Counted from the first letter of the stretch, positions 50,867 through 60,455 are shown. The stretch: 64,000 bases of DNA from JBGSUZ01 sp964404895 (GCA_964404895.1 CAYOLV010000009.1:1-64000); one strand, 5' to 3'. The notes: generated by a model not told the origin, from the sequence alone. A program made the numbers and translations.

Positions 50867-51397
50867 ATGCATGATATGGTAATCTTAGTAAATGAGACAG
50901 ACAAAGTGATTGGTTACATGAAAAAAATGGAAGCACATCATATGGGCCTTTTGCATCGTGCCTTTTCTGTCCTTATATTTGATAATGAGAAAAGACTCTT
51001 ACTTCATCAACGGGCTAAATCAAAGTATCATTCAGGCGGCTTGTGGACGAATACTTGTTGCAGTCATCAACATGCTGACGAAGATACTTTAACGGCTGCC
51101 CACCGCAGGTTGTTGGAAGAAATGGGTTTTGATTGTGACTTAGAGGAGAGATTCTCGTTTTTATACAAGGCAGAAATGGAGACTGGATTAGTTGAACATG
51201 AGTATGATCATGTATTGGTAGGCCGATACGATGGTACTGTGGACTTAAATCCTCATGAAGTAGAAGCTTATGAGTGGCTTTCTTGGTCAGAAATTGGCGA
51301 AAGACTTGATAATGATCCTGACACATTTACCTCTTGGTTTAAGCACATTTATGCCAAAATTGATTTAATGGGTGTGGACGCCTTCATCAAAGGCTAA
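50867..51397 (+). CDS. idi: Isopentenyl-diphosphate delta-isomerase, type 1 (Nudix)
   Basis: 176 aa. LLHRAFSVLIF, LWTNTCCSHQHADE (catalytic Cys; Gln replaces the more usual Pro) and AAHRRLLEEMGFD (Nudix box), then EHEYDHVLVG with the catalytic Glu. Interconverts IPP and DMAPP. ATG 50867 follows AAGGAAGGTG by 7 bases. Confidence 0.9.
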   Translation: MHDMVILVNETDKVIGYMKKMEAHHMGLLHRAFSVLIFDNEKRLLLHQRAKSKYHSGGLWTNTCCSHQHADEDTLTAAHRRLLEEMGFDCDLEERFSFLYKAEMETGLVEHEYDHVLVGRYDGTVDLNPHEVEAYEWLSWSEIGERLDNDPDTFTSWFKHIYAKIDLMGVDAFIKG

Positions 51398-51427
51398 ACC
51401 CAAGTATTTTGAATATTCTAACCTATG

Positions 51428-51458
51428 AAAAAAGATCGATTTTATCGGTCTTTTTTTT
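51428..51458 (+). terminator. Terminator of idi
   Basis: AAAGATCGAT (51431-51440) pairs with ATCGGTCTTT (51444-51453), followed by T6. Confidence 0.8.
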
Positions 51459-51571
51459 GTACCATCAAACAATCTTATAAAAATAATTTATCTATATAAA
51501 AATCCTATCATTTATTTTGAAATATGATAAAATTAATTCAACTGGTAAAAAAATAATAATGAGGTGATCCT

Positions 51572-52108
51572 ATGGCTTGTTGCTGTGATGGTAACAAAAA
51601 AAATCAAGAGCTCGAAGACGATCTTGAAAATGTTGACTTAAGTTTAATGACAGATGTTATTGAACATTATGGTCAGACAAAAGGCAGTTTAATCACGATG
51701 CTCCAAAAAATCCAAGGTATTTACGGTTATTTACCAAAAAGTGCACTCAATCATTTAAGTCAGGAAACAGGACTTAAAGAGGCTCAAATTTACGGAGTTG
51801 CTACATTTTACACTCAATTTAGATTTGCACCTGTGGGAAAATATTTGATTATGCTTTGCCAAGGCACAGCTTGTCACGTTAATGGTGCGTCAATTATTGA
51901 AAAAACCATTTCGGAACATTTGAAAATTCAAGCAGGAGAAACTACGGCAGATGGTCTCTTCACTTTGAATAATGTTGCCTGTTTAGGGTGCTGTTCTTTA
52001 GCGCCTGTAATGATGATCAATGGGGAAACGTATGCAAAACTAACAGCTGAGAAAACAGTGCAGATTTTGAATCAGTTGAAAGAAAATGCGGAGGAGGCTG
52101 TTCAATGA
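51572..52108 (+). CDS. NuoE-like [2Fe-2S] subunit
   Basis: 178 aa. The thioredoxin-like [2Fe-2S] domain has cysteines in LCQGTACHVNG and NNVACLGCCSLAP. The N-terminal MACCCDGNKK gives three extra Cys, unusual for the family. It forms a three-gene set with the NuoF-like and NfnB-like proteins, overlapping the next gene by 4 bases. Electron-transfer subunit of a soluble complex. Confidence 0.9.
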   Translation: MACCCDGNKKNQELEDDLENVDLSLMTDVIEHYGQTKGSLITMLQKIQGIYGYLPKSALNHLSQETGLKEAQIYGVATFYTQFRFAPVGKYLIMLCQGTACHVNGASIIEKTISEHLKIQAGETTADGLFTLNNVACLGCCSLAPVMMINGETYAKLTAEKTVQILNQLKENAEEAVQ

Positions 52109-53835
52109 AAATTGTAGTAGGAATGGGCAGCTGTGGCCTTGCTGCAGGTGCAGGGAAGGTCTTTGAAGCATTAAAAGCATATGAAGGTCAAGTCAAAAGC
52201 ATTGAAATGACTGGTTGTATTGGTATGTGTCATTTAGAGCCAATCGTAGATGTTTATACGGAAACAGGTCTTAAGCGATATGTAAAAGTAAATGCAGACC
52301 AAGTGAAAACATTAATGGAAAGTCCTGAATCTCTGACATCCTATTTGATTGGTCAGGAAGATTCGGATATTTTAGATAAGCAGCATCGGATTGTTCTTAA
52401 GAATTGTGGGCTGATCGATCCGGAGTCGATTGATGCTTATATTGCCATTGGTGGATATGAGTCCATTAAAAAATGTGTCTTAGAACTTAAGCAAGACGGT
52501 GTGATAGATATTATTAAGCAATCAGGCCTTAGAGGTCGTGGTGGTGCTGGTTTCCCAACTTGGTTCAAATGGGATGCTGCAAAGAAAGCTCATAGAATTC
52601 CTAAATATATGGTTTGTAATGCAGATGAAGGGGATCCAGGTGCTTTCATGGACAGAAGTGTTCTTGAAGGAGACCCTCATGCCCTCATCGAAGGGATGAT
52701 GATTGGTGCTTTTGCTATTGGCGCGACAGAAGGTGTCGTTTATGTTAGAGCAGAGTATCCACTGGCAATTGTTCGTCTAGAAAAAGCAATTGAAGATGCA
52801 AGAGCTAGAGGCTTCTTAGGGAAGAGCTGTTTTGGCATAAAAGGTTTTGATTTTGATTTAAGAATCAAGGCCGGAGCTGGTGCCTTTGTCTGTGGCGAAG
52901 AAACCGCGTTGATTGCATCTCTTGAAGGTGAAAGAGGCATGCCGAGATTGAAGCCGCCTTTCCCAGCGGAAAAGGGTTATTGGGATCAACCAACGAATAT
53001 CAACAACGTAGAAACTTTCGCCAATGTGCCTTGGATTATTCGAAATGGCGCAGAAGCCTTCGCAGCTTTCGGAACAGAAAGAAGCAAAGGGACAAAAGTA
53101 TTCGCCTTGACAGGTAAAATCAAAAAAGGCGGCCTTGTTGAAATTCCCATGGGCATGAGTTTAAAGGAAGTTATTTTTGACATTGGCGGCGGTATGGTAG
53201 GTTCTGCGCCGTTTAAAGCTGTTCAACTTGGTGGACCTTCAGGCGGATGTATTCCAATGGAACTCATCGATACACCAGTTGATTATGAATCGATTCAAAA
53301 AACTGGGGCTATTGTAGGTTCAGGCGGTATGGTTGTCATGGACGAATCCACTTGTATGGTTAACATGGCAAAATTCTTCCTTGAATTCACTTGCAACGAA
53401 AGCTGCGGGAAGTGTACTTACTGTCGTGTAGGCACAAAGAGAATGCTTGAGATCTTAGATCGCCTTACCATTGGTGAAGGCCGAGAAGGTGATTTGGAAC
53501 TTTTAGAAGAACTGAGCAATAAAATCAGAGAAGGCTCACTGTGCGGCTTAGGGCAAACAGCGCCAAACCCTGTTTTGACCACACTAAAATATTTCAGACA
53601 TGAATATGAAGATCATCTCTATCACAAAAAATGTACTGCAAAACAATGTGCGGCATTGATTCGCTACGACATTCTTGAAGATAAGTGTATTGGTTGTACA
53701 GCTTGCGCAAAGGCATGTCCAGTCAATGCAATTACGGGCTCAGTAAAAGCAGTTCACGTGATTGATCAAGAAAAATGTATTAAATGCGGCCAATGTTTAG
53801 CTAAATGTAAATTCAGCGCAATTTTAGTGGAATAA
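52105..53835 (+). CDS. NuoF/HydB-like NAD(H)-binding flavoprotein subunit
   Basis: 576 aa. N-terminal [2Fe-2S] thioredoxin-like domain (GSCGLAAGAGKVFEAL; TGCIGMCHLEPIVDV). The FMN/NADH domain starts near residue 142 (LRGRGGAGFPTWFKW), with CNADEGDPGAFMDR. The C-terminal [4Fe-4S] site is near 435 (CGKCTYCRVGTKRM), and two ferredoxin clusters near 528-570 (CIGCTACAKACPVNAI; CIKCGQCLAKCKF). This is the HydB/NuoF layout of bifurcating enzymes. Confidence 0.92.
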   Translation: MKIVVGMGSCGLAAGAGKVFEALKAYEGQVKSIEMTGCIGMCHLEPIVDVYTETGLKRYVKVNADQVKTLMESPESLTSYLIGQEDSDILDKQHRIVLKNCGLIDPESIDAYIAIGGYESIKKCVLELKQDGVIDIIKQSGLRGRGGAGFPTWFKWDAAKKAHRIPKYMVCNADEGDPGAFMDRSVLEGDPHALIEGMMIGAFAIGATEGVVYVRAEYPLAIVRLEKAIEDARARGFLGKSCFGIKGFDFDLRIKAGAGAFVCGEETALIASLEGERGMPRLKPPFPAEKGYWDQPTNINNVETFANVPWIIRNGAEAFAAFGTERSKGTKVFALTGKIKKGGLVEIPMGMSLKEVIFDIGGGMVGSAPFKAVQLGGPSGGCIPMELIDTPVDYESIQKTGAIVGSGGMVVMDESTCMVNMAKFFLEFTCNESCGKCTYCRVGTKRMLEILDRLTIGEGREGDLELLEELSNKIREGSLCGLGQTAPNPVLTTLKYFRHEYEDHLYHKKCTAKQCAALIRYDILEDKCIGCTACAKACPVNAITGSVKAVHVIDQEKCIKCGQCLAKCKFSAILVE

Positions 53836-53853
53836 GGATAGGGGTGAGATGAA

Positions 53854-56800
53854 ATGGCTTTGATTAACATTAATATAGACGGAAAAGAGATCAAGTCCCA
53901 CAGTGATTTGACAATATTGGAAATTGCAAAAGCCAATGGCATTGAAATTCCAAGTCTTTGCCATGACGAAAAAATCAAGAATTTTGGTTCTTGCGGCATT
54001 TGTGTTGTAGAAGTTGCAGGCAATCCTAGATTGGTACGTTCATGTTCCACAATGGCTTTTGACGGCATGATTATTAACACCCAATCAGATAGGATTAAAG
54101 CTTCTAGAAAGACAACATTAGAGCTTTTAATTTCTGATCATACTGGAGATTGTAAAGCGCCTTGTTCCAATGGCTGTCCAAGTAAAGTAGACATTCAGGG
54201 CTACGTTGGACTCATTGCCAATAAGGCATACGATGAAGCCCTTCAACTGATTAAAGAAGAGCTTCCATTCCCTGCATCGATTGGTCGTGTGTGTCCTCAC
54301 CCTTGTCAAACGTCTTGCAGAAGAGGCCTTGTAGACGATGCCGTTGAAATTGCATGGCTCAAGCGTTATGTAGCAGATTTGGATTTGGCAAAAGATGAGC
54401 CATATATTCCAGCAATGAAACCAACTACTGGGAAAAAAGTAGCTGTTATTGGCGGCGGACCAAGCGGTCTTTCAGCGGCTTACTATTTGAAAACAGAAGG
54501 ACATGACGTTGAAGTTTTTGAGGCTATGCCTGAATTTGGCGGCATGCTCAAATATGGCATTCCACTTTATCGATTGCCTAAAGACGTTCTTTTAGGGGAA
54601 GTTAAAATCATCGAAAAAATGGGTGTAAAACTGACCCCTAATAAGCGTGTGGGTAGAGATATGACTCTTGAACACATAAGAGCTCATCATGATGCAGTTT
54701 ATGTTTCTATAGGTGCATGGCAGTCTTCTAAAATGGAAGTGCCGGGTGAAGAGTTAGAGGGCGTTATGGGCGGCATTGATTTCTTAACCAAGTTTGCTGT
54801 GAATGAACCTGTGAAAACTGGGAACAGAATTGCAATCATCGGCGGCGGAAATACAGCCATGGACGCCTGCAGAACGGCTAAAAGACTTGGCGCAAAAGAA
54901 GTCTACTGTATATATAGAAGAACAAGAGAAGACATGCCGGCAACGCCTATCGAAATAAAAGAGGCTGAAGAAGAGGGCATTCACTTTAAATTCTTACTCA
55001 ACCCAACAGAAGTCGTGGACAATGGCAATGGTGGTGTGAGCAAGTTAAGACTTCAAAAGATGGAAATTGTCATAGATGAAAAATCAGGCAGAAGAAATGC
55101 CAAAGGTATTGAAGGTGTTGAAGAGTTCTTAGAAGTGGACAGTGTCATTGTTGCCATTGGACAAAAGCTTAAAAATGATGGGCTTGAAGAAATTCAATTA
55201 AATTCAAGAGGCAGCATGAATGCCAACCTTGAGACGTTTGAAACCAACCTTGAAGGTGTATTTGCTGGTGGTGACGGAACAAATAAAGGTGCAGATATTG
55301 CCATTGCAGCGATTGCAGATGGTAAATATGCGGCTAGAGCAATCCATTCATACTTGAATGGGAAATTGATGCCTCAAAGAGATCCATTCTATGTCAAACA
55401 GGACTTAAAGCCTGTTGACCTTGCACATATTGAAAAATTGGCAAAAGCTCACATGGGACATGAAACACCAGAACTTCGCAGTACGAATTTTGAAGAAGTG
55501 GTACATGGTTTTAAAGAATGTGAAGCTAATCAAGAGTCAAACAGATGTCTTGAATGTGGTTGCCATGATTTCTTCGAGTGTGGCTTAGTCAAACAAGCTA
55601 ATGTTTATGAACTCAAAGATTTACGTTTCGAAGGGGATAAACACGCCCTAGCCTTTAAAGACGACCATGCGCATATCATGCGTGATCCAAATAAATGTAT
55701 TCTCTGTGGCATGTGTGTTAGAATTTGTGATGAAATTACTGATCAAACCGCTCTAGGTTTAGTTAACAGAGGTTTTGAGACCGTTGTTCTTCCTGCTCTT
55801 CAGAAGAAATTAGACGAAACTACTTGTATCTCGTGCGGTCAATGTGTCACCGTATGTCCAACTGGAGCCTTACAAGAGAAAACCTCACTCAAAAAACCAG
55901 TACCTGTTAAAGAAACGCGTACGCAAACCACTTGTGTAGGTTGTTCGGTAGGCTGTCAGGAAGATATCGCTTCAAATGGAACACTTTTATTACGAGCTTT
56001 ACCTTCTCAAGCAAGTGATAGCGTCAACAAAGGTATGCTTTGTTCTAGAGGCAGATTTGGCTACGACGCCTATTCAAACGATGAACGTATTACGCAGCCT
56101 ATGGTTAGAAAAGACGGGGTATTGGTTCCAGTTAGCTTAAATGAAGCCCTTCTATATGTAGCAAGACGTGCCCAAAGCATTCAACTTCGATATGGCAATC
56201 AGTCCGTAGGCGTTTCAGTTTCCGACAGATATACACTTGAAGATATGTACATGATTAAGTCCTTTGCTAAGAAAATGTTGGACACTGATCAAGTCTTCTC
56301 CTTCAATAAAGTCAAAAGCGGGCTTGAAACTGTCTTTGGGGCAGATACGACAAGTAATCGTATTAATGAATTAGTCAACACTGAAATGATATGGACAGTG
56401 GGCATCGATCCAATTAAAGACAGCAGTATTTTAGGCTTTAAGATCAAAGAAGCAGTGAACAAAGGCGCAAAACTCATGCATTTAAACGATGAAAGAACTA
56501 AATTAGATCGTTTTGCAAACTGGAAAGGTCTTATGACTTCAGACAGCACTATGCTTTATGAAATTTTAAAAGCAGTTCTTGAAGCGATAACAGGTCTTCC
56601 AAAAGGGGTTCAAGCTGACGAAGTAGAAAGATTAAAAACAAGTTTAGCAAGCGTAAATATCAGTGAAGAAGCTAAAAACTTTGCCCACCAACTCATGCAC
56701 CACAGACAAGTGATGACCGTTTATGACGCTTCTAAAGTAACGGTTGAAGCTGAAATGATTCTTGGAATGATCGCTGTACTAACAGGACACGTGGATCAAC

Positions 56801-57396
56801 CAAGAAACGGGTTGATTAAGTTGAGAACAAATATCAATAGTCAAGGTCTTGAGTATATGAATATTAAGAGTTACCAAGACTGCGCAATTAAAGAAGGAAA
56901 AATGCCATTCAGAGGCATGTTGATTTTCGGGGAAGATGTTTCTACGGAGCAGCTAGAGGATTTGGAATTCCTCATGGTTCAAGATACGCATATGTCTGCA
57001 ACCGCTTCTAAGGCAGACGTTATTTTACCAAAAGCAGTTTATTTAGAGACTTCAGGACATGTTGTTTCTATGGATCGTGGTGTACTTTCACTTAAGCAGA
57101 TCTTCAATTCACCTGTAAATAGCGAGAATTGGGAGATGATGAAGGCATTAATGAACGTCTATGGGACAAATTGTTCATTTGAAACTGCAGAGCAAATTTA
57201 TGAAGCCATTTGTTTTGAAAATCCAATCTTTAATGAGATGATTAGAAATAAGGATACTGTACTCAAACCTCTTCACAGAGCCTACAGTCAGCAAACAGGC
57301 ATTTATCATTTGCCAACAGTTAAAATAGCGCCTTCTTTCCAAAAGAAGTTAGACACTAACGTTGTAAAGACAATTTATGCTTCTAGAGCAAAATAG
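53854..57396 (+). CDS. 1180-aa fusion: ferredoxin, NfnB/GltD-like, NuoG/FdhA-like
   Basis: In order: [2Fe-2S] domain (C36, C47, C50, C64); GltD/NfnB-like flavoprotein (Cys-rich CKAPCSNGCPSKVDI near 106; FAD site VAVIGGGPSGLSAAYYL near 196; NAD(P) site IAIIGGGNTAMDACR near 327); two [4Fe-4S] motifs near 616 and 657; then a molybdopterin-oxidoreductase-like domain from ~693 (CVGCSVGCQED, MLCSRGRFGYDAY). The last is short and I see no clear catalytic Cys/Sec motif, so it is probably NuoG-like and structural. With the NuoE and NuoF genes it resembles the Sporomusa-type Nfn (Stn) transhydrogenases. AGGGGTGAG precedes the ATG. Confidence 0.85.
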   Translation: MALININIDGKEIKSHSDLTILEIAKANGIEIPSLCHDEKIKNFGSCGICVVEVAGNPRLVRSCSTMAFDGMIINTQSDRIKASRKTTLELLISDHTGDCKAPCSNGCPSKVDIQGYVGLIANKAYDEALQLIKEELPFPASIGRVCPHPCQTSCRRGLVDDAVEIAWLKRYVADLDLAKDEPYIPAMKPTTGKKVAVIGGGPSGLSAAYYLKTEGHDVEVFEAMPEFGGMLKYGIPLYRLPKDVLLGEVKIIEKMGVKLTPNKRVGRDMTLEHIRAHHDAVYVSIGAWQSSKMEVPGEELEGVMGGIDFLTKFAVNEPVKTGNRIAIIGGGNTAMDACRTAKRLGAKEVYCIYRRTREDMPATPIEIKEAEEEGIHFKFLLNPTEVVDNGNGGVSKLRLQKMEIVIDEKSGRRNAKGIEGVEEFLEVDSVIVAIGQKLKNDGLEEIQLNSRGSMNANLETFETNLEGVFAGGDGTNKGADIAIAAIADGKYAARAIHSYLNGKLMPQRDPFYVKQDLKPVDLAHIEKLAKAHMGHETPELRSTNFEEVVHGFKECEANQESNRCLECGCHDFFECGLVKQANVYELKDLRFEGDKHALAFKDDHAHIMRDPNKCILCGMCVRICDEITDQTALGLVNRGFETVVLPALQKKLDETTCISCGQCVTVCPTGALQEKTSLKKPVPVKETRTQTTCVGCSVGCQEDIASNGTLLLRALPSQASDSVNKGMLCSRGRFGYDAYSNDERITQPMVRKDGVLVPVSLNEALLYVARRAQSIQLRYGNQSVGVSVSDRYTLEDMYMIKSFAKKMLDTDQVFSFNKVKSGLETVFGADTTSNRINELVNTEMIWTVGIDPIKDSSILGFKIKEAVNKGAKLMHLNDERTKLDRFANWKGLMTSDSTMLYEILKAVLEAITGLPKGVQADEVERLKTSLASVNISEEAKNFAHQLMHHRQVMTVYDASKVTVEAEMILGMIAVLTGHVDQPRNGLIKLRTNINSQGLEYMNIKSYQDCAIKEGKMPFRGMLIFGEDVSTEQLEDLEFLMVQDTHMSATASKADVILPKAVYLETSGHVVSMDRGVLSLKQIFNSPVNSENWEMMKALMNVYGTNCSFETAEQIYEAICFENPIFNEMIRNKDTVLKPLHRAYSQQTGIYHLPTVKIAPSFQKKLDTNVVKTIYASRAK

Positions 57397-57435
57397 GTTT
57401 AAGTTAGAATAGCGAAATTAGTGAATAGAAACAAG

Positions 57436-57467
57436 AAAAGGTGCCTCAGCGATGAGGCACCTTTTTT
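57436..57467. terminator. Bidirectional terminator after the redox operon
   Basis: AAAAGGTGCCTC (57436-57447) pairs with GAGGCACCTTTT (57454-57465), continuing into T. It also closes the minus-strand HisA-like gene. Confidence 0.88.
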
Positions 57468-58146
57468 AAATATTCAATTTGACATAATCTTTAAGCTCAA
57501 TGAAGTCTAAGGCACCACCTAAAATAACTTCCTTACAGCCACATTTTACAAATTCTCCGAATGGGATGTTCTTGCTGACATCAATAGTAGGCGTTATTTT
57601 AACTGAATGTTCTTTCGATAGGGATTGCATTAATTTATTAGAACAGATATTCAAATTATCTGTATGGTTAATTTCCGTATGAATTAAATGGTTGACCCCT
57701 AACATTGCCATGGATTGAACAAATTCTGTCAAATCTACATCACTTTCTTCAACCCAACCTTCCATGTAAACTGAATCACCGTATGTATCTATAGCAACGC
57801 TTAAACTATTCGGGTGGGACTCAATCAAATCCATTAACAAGTCTTGGTCTTTAATAGCAACAGTGCCAACCACAATATTGTCTGCACCAGAAGCAAAAAT
57901 CTTTTCAGCGATAGCTAAAGTACGAATGCCACCACCTACATAAAGGTAAATATTTTCAGCTTTTAACTGACGAATCAAATCATAATGTACAAACTCACCT
58001 GAAAAAACACCATCCAAATCCACTATCAAAAAATGATGAAACCCTTTATCTTTGAGGGATTTAACAATAATCACGGGATCATAGCAATTTTCATATGAGT
58101 ATTTTGATTTGCCATCGTGGATATCTAAACTGGGTATGATAATCAT
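57466..58146 (-). CDS. HisA-family TIM-barrel protein, orphan and divergent
   Basis: 226 aa. SLDIHDGKS near the N-terminus, FLIVDLDGVFSG, YVGGGIRTLAIAEK and NIVVGTVAIKD match HisA (ProFAR isomerase), and the second Asp is in AIDTYGD. But the next acidic motif is TEINHTDN rather than TDIxxDG, and the usual C-terminal SGGI phosphate loop is replaced by PTIDVSKN. No other his gene is nearby. It may act on another sugar-phosphate-type substrate. Confidence 0.75.
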   Translation of the reverse strand: MIIIPSLDIHDGKSKYSYENCYDPVIIVKSLKDKGFHHFLIVDLDGVFSGEFVHYDLIRQLKAENIYLYVGGGIRTLAIAEKIFASGADNIVVGTVAIKDQDLLMDLIESHPNSLSVAIDTYGDSVYMEGWVEESDVDLTEFVQSMAMLGVNHLIHTEINHTDNLNICSNKLMQSLSKEHSVKITPTIDVSKNIPFGEFVKCGCKEVILGGALDFIELKDYVKLNI

Positions 58147-58325
58147 GTTTCTTCCTCCCCAACTTTTTTTATATACTTACCCATTTTACACTATATGATA
58201 TCAAAAGAACAGATTATTCGTTAAACGGGACAAATGTCTTTATATAGGACTCGTTTGATTAAAAAAAGACAAAAGATGTTTTAATAAGAAAATTTGTCGG
58301 TATAATAAAATAGAGGTGATTTTCT

Positions 58326-59018
58326 ATGTATGAAGTACATGATCAAAAACTATTAAACTACTATTATGATAAATATGATATTCAATCTAAGTTTTCCTCA
58401 GATATGACTGACTACTTTAAGTTATATCGAATTGAACGAAATGAGAACGTTTACGAGGTTCATGAATTTTTAGACAACTTCTATTTTCTTGTTGCAGGAA
58501 CATTAAAAGTATACTTTGTTCTTGAAAATGGCCGTATGATTTTAATGCGCTTTATCAAGCCTTTAGGGGTTGCAGGAGATTTGGAGATTGGGATTGATCG
58601 AATGGTGAAAACCACAGTCAATGCAGTGACAGATTGTTATTTAATCGGAATTGATATCAATTTGCTTAAGACATTGACCAATGATGACCCTGTATTTATG
58701 CGATTTATTATTGGTAGCCTAGGGCGAAAACTTTCCGCGGTATCCAATGCCATGGCCATCAATTTAGGATATCCTCTAGAAAATCGATTTGCTGGGTACT
58801 TGCTGTCTATTTCAGATTTAGTGGAAGATCGAAGGGTTCAAGAAATTAAAACTTTTGATCTCAAAGAAATTTCGATGATGCTGGGTACCAGCTACAGACA
58901 CCTTTGCCGTGTGATTAAAGATTTTTCTGACCTAGGGTATATTGAGAAGAAGAAAAGTCAAATTATTATTAAAGACTTTGAGTCTTTGGAGAAACTTTCT
59001 GGGGGCTTCTACGAATAA
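58326..59018 (+). CDS. Crp/Fnr-family regulator
   Basis: 230 aa. A cyclic-nucleotide-binding-like jelly roll (LVAGTLKVYFVLENGRMILMRFI) then a helix-turn-helix (FDLKEISMMLGTSYRHLCRVIKDFSDLGYIEKKK). No Fnr-type Cys cluster is seen, so it is not an obvious oxygen sensor. It resembles YeiL-like members. AGAGGTGATTTT precedes the ATG; it is divergent from the HisA-like gene, with a TATAAT near 58302. Confidence 0.85.
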   Translation: MYEVHDQKLLNYYYDKYDIQSKFSSDMTDYFKLYRIERNENVYEVHEFLDNFYFLVAGTLKVYFVLENGRMILMRFIKPLGVAGDLEIGIDRMVKTTVNAVTDCYLIGIDINLLKTLTNDDPVFMRFIIGSLGRKLSAVSNAMAINLGYPLENRFAGYLLSISDLVEDRRVQEIKTFDLKEISMMLGTSYRHLCRVIKDFSDLGYIEKKKSQIIIKDFESLEKLSGGFYE

Positions 59019-59025
59019 GAAACAT

Positions 59026-59060
59026 AAAAAAACCTGCTCGATTTTAGAGCAGGTTTTTTT
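59026..59060 (+). terminator. Terminator of the Crp/Fnr-type gene
   Basis: AAAAACCTGCTC (59028-59039) pairs with GAGCAGGTTTTT (59047-59058), with a T run. It also serves convergent deoD. Confidence 0.88.
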
Positions 59061-59113
59061 ATGAAAATGATTTGAGTACTTTAGAATTGAGCCTTAGAAC
59101 CGAAACACTCAAA

Positions 59114-59809
59114 CTACATATTTAAAGCAATGTTAATCATATCTAAAAGACGCTTTTCGCGGTCTTCAGAAGAGTTCATTTCACCTTTAATAATGTGGTC
59201 ACTGATGGTTAAAAGGCAAAGACCCTTTACGCCATATTTAGCTGTAAGCATATAAAGGGCACTGGCTTCCATTTCGACTGCAGCCACACCTAAAGTTGCC
59301 CATGGTTTGTACCAGTTTGGATCATCATTGTAGAAAGTGTCGCTTGAAAGAATATTGACCACTTTCATAGGGATACCTAGTTTTTCAGCAGAAGCATCGG
59401 CACGTTTCATCAAATCAAAATCGGCTACAGCTGAAAAGTTAAGCCCGCCAACAGCTCTTTGCATAGTATTGCTATTTGTGCTGGCAGCAGAAGCCATTAA
59501 GACGTCGTTGACGTTGATATCTTCTCTCATAGAACCTGCGGTACCGATTCGAATTAACTCTTGGCAACCGTAGTCACGAATCAATTCATTGACATAAATC
59601 GAGATTGAAGGAATACCCATGCCTGTACCTTGGACAGAAACGCGCTCTCCCTTGTAAAGACCCGTAAAACCGTACATTCCTCTAACTTCGTTATAGCATT
59701 TTACTTCTTGAAAAAAGTTCTCAGCAATAAATTTTGCTCTGAGGGGATCCCCAGGAAGCAAGATTTTTTCAGCGATATCGCCTTTGTTTGCGCCGATATG
59801 ATAACTCAT
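59114..59809 (-). CDS. deoD: Purine nucleoside phosphorylase
   Basis: 231 aa. HIGANKGDIAEKILLPGDPLRAKFIAENF, VQGTGMGIPSISIYVNELI, LIRIGTAGSM, and EMEASALYMLTAKYGVKGLCLLTISDH are the PNP_UDP_1 hallmarks. Phosphorolyses purine (deoxy)nucleosides. ATG 59809 after GGAGGATTTATA; the longer frame lacks a site. Confidence 0.95.
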   Translation of the reverse strand: MSYHIGANKGDIAEKILLPGDPLRAKFIAENFFQEVKCYNEVRGMYGFTGLYKGERVSVQGTGMGIPSISIYVNELIRDYGCQELIRIGTAGSMREDINVNDVLMASAASTNSNTMQRAVGGLNFSAVADFDLMKRADASAEKLGIPMKVVNILSSDTFYNDDPNWYKPWATLGVAAVEMEASALYMLTAKYGVKGLCLLTISDHIIKGEMNSSEDREKRLLDMINIALNM

Positions 59810-59930
59810 TATAAATCCTCCATTCTGAATATATGCAAAACTACCCAAAAGTTCTGCAAATTTTTGAACATTGATATCATACCCTTAAATGACTTAAAAA
59901 TCAACACAGGGATACGCAAGAAAATAAAAA

Positions 59931-59973
59931 TTATATTCCATATATTTACAAATGAAATCATATGGAATATAAT
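59931..59973 (+). promoter_or_regulatory. ssb promoter inside a 13-bp inverted repeat
   Basis: TTATATTCCATAT (59931-59943) and ATATGGAATATAA (59960-59972) are perfect inverted arms. TTTACA (59945-59950), 17-bp spacer and TATAAT (59968-59973) place the promoter across them, so the arms could be an operator. Confidence 0.6.
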
Positions 59974-60000
59974 GTAAATAACACATAAAGGAGGCGTACT

Positions 60001-60411
60001 ATGAATCGTATTGAATTAATTGGTAGACTGACTGCAGATATTGAGCTTAAGTTCACATCTGGAGGCATGGCAATTGCTAAAACCACTTTGGCGGTAAGCC
60101 GTAGGTTGTCAAAAGAAAAGGAAGAACAGTATAAAAAAGAAAACAAACCCACAGCGGATTTTCCTAATGTTATCTTAATGGGAAGGAACGCAGAGAATGC
60201 GTCAAAGTACTTGTCAAAAGGAGCTTTAGTTGCAGTCGAGGGCAGTATCAAGACCAATAATTATGAAAACGCTGAGGGTCAAAAAGTCTATAAAACTGAA
60301 GTATATTGCGACAAGCTCCAATTCTTAGACTTTGGTAGAAAAGCTAGTGAAACCGCTGCTGCAGATGAAATGAATGCGGCTCTGTTTGAAATTGAGGAAG
60401 TCACTATTTAA
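60001..60411 (+). CDS. ssb: Single-stranded DNA-binding protein
   Basis: 136 aa. MNRIELIGRLTADIELKF, the OB fold through VALEG-like VAVEGSIKTNNYENAEGQKVYKTEV. It has a short acidic end without the canonical DDDIPF tail (EIEEVTI instead), so it may be a second SSB. AAGGAGGCGTACT precedes the ATG. Confidence 0.9.
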   Translation: MNRIELIGRLTADIELKFTSGGMAIAKTTLAVSRRLSKEKEEQYKKENKPTADFPNVILMGRNAENASKYLSKGALVAVEGSIKTNNYENAEGQKVYKTEVYCDKLQFLDFGRKASETAAADEMNAALFEIEEVTI

Positions 60412-60423
60412 TAAAAGGTTGCT

Positions 60424-60455
60424 AAAATGACTGATGTTAAAAATCAGTCATTTTT
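60424..60455 (+). terminator. Terminator of ssb
   Basis: AAAATGACTGAT (60424-60435) pairs with ATCAGTCATTTT (60443-60454), then T-rich. Confidence 0.88.

Noticed and set aside
53854..57396. Selenocysteine-type formate dehydrogenase
   Set aside because: No in-frame TGA and no active-site Cys/Sec motif recognised in the molybdopterin-like domain.
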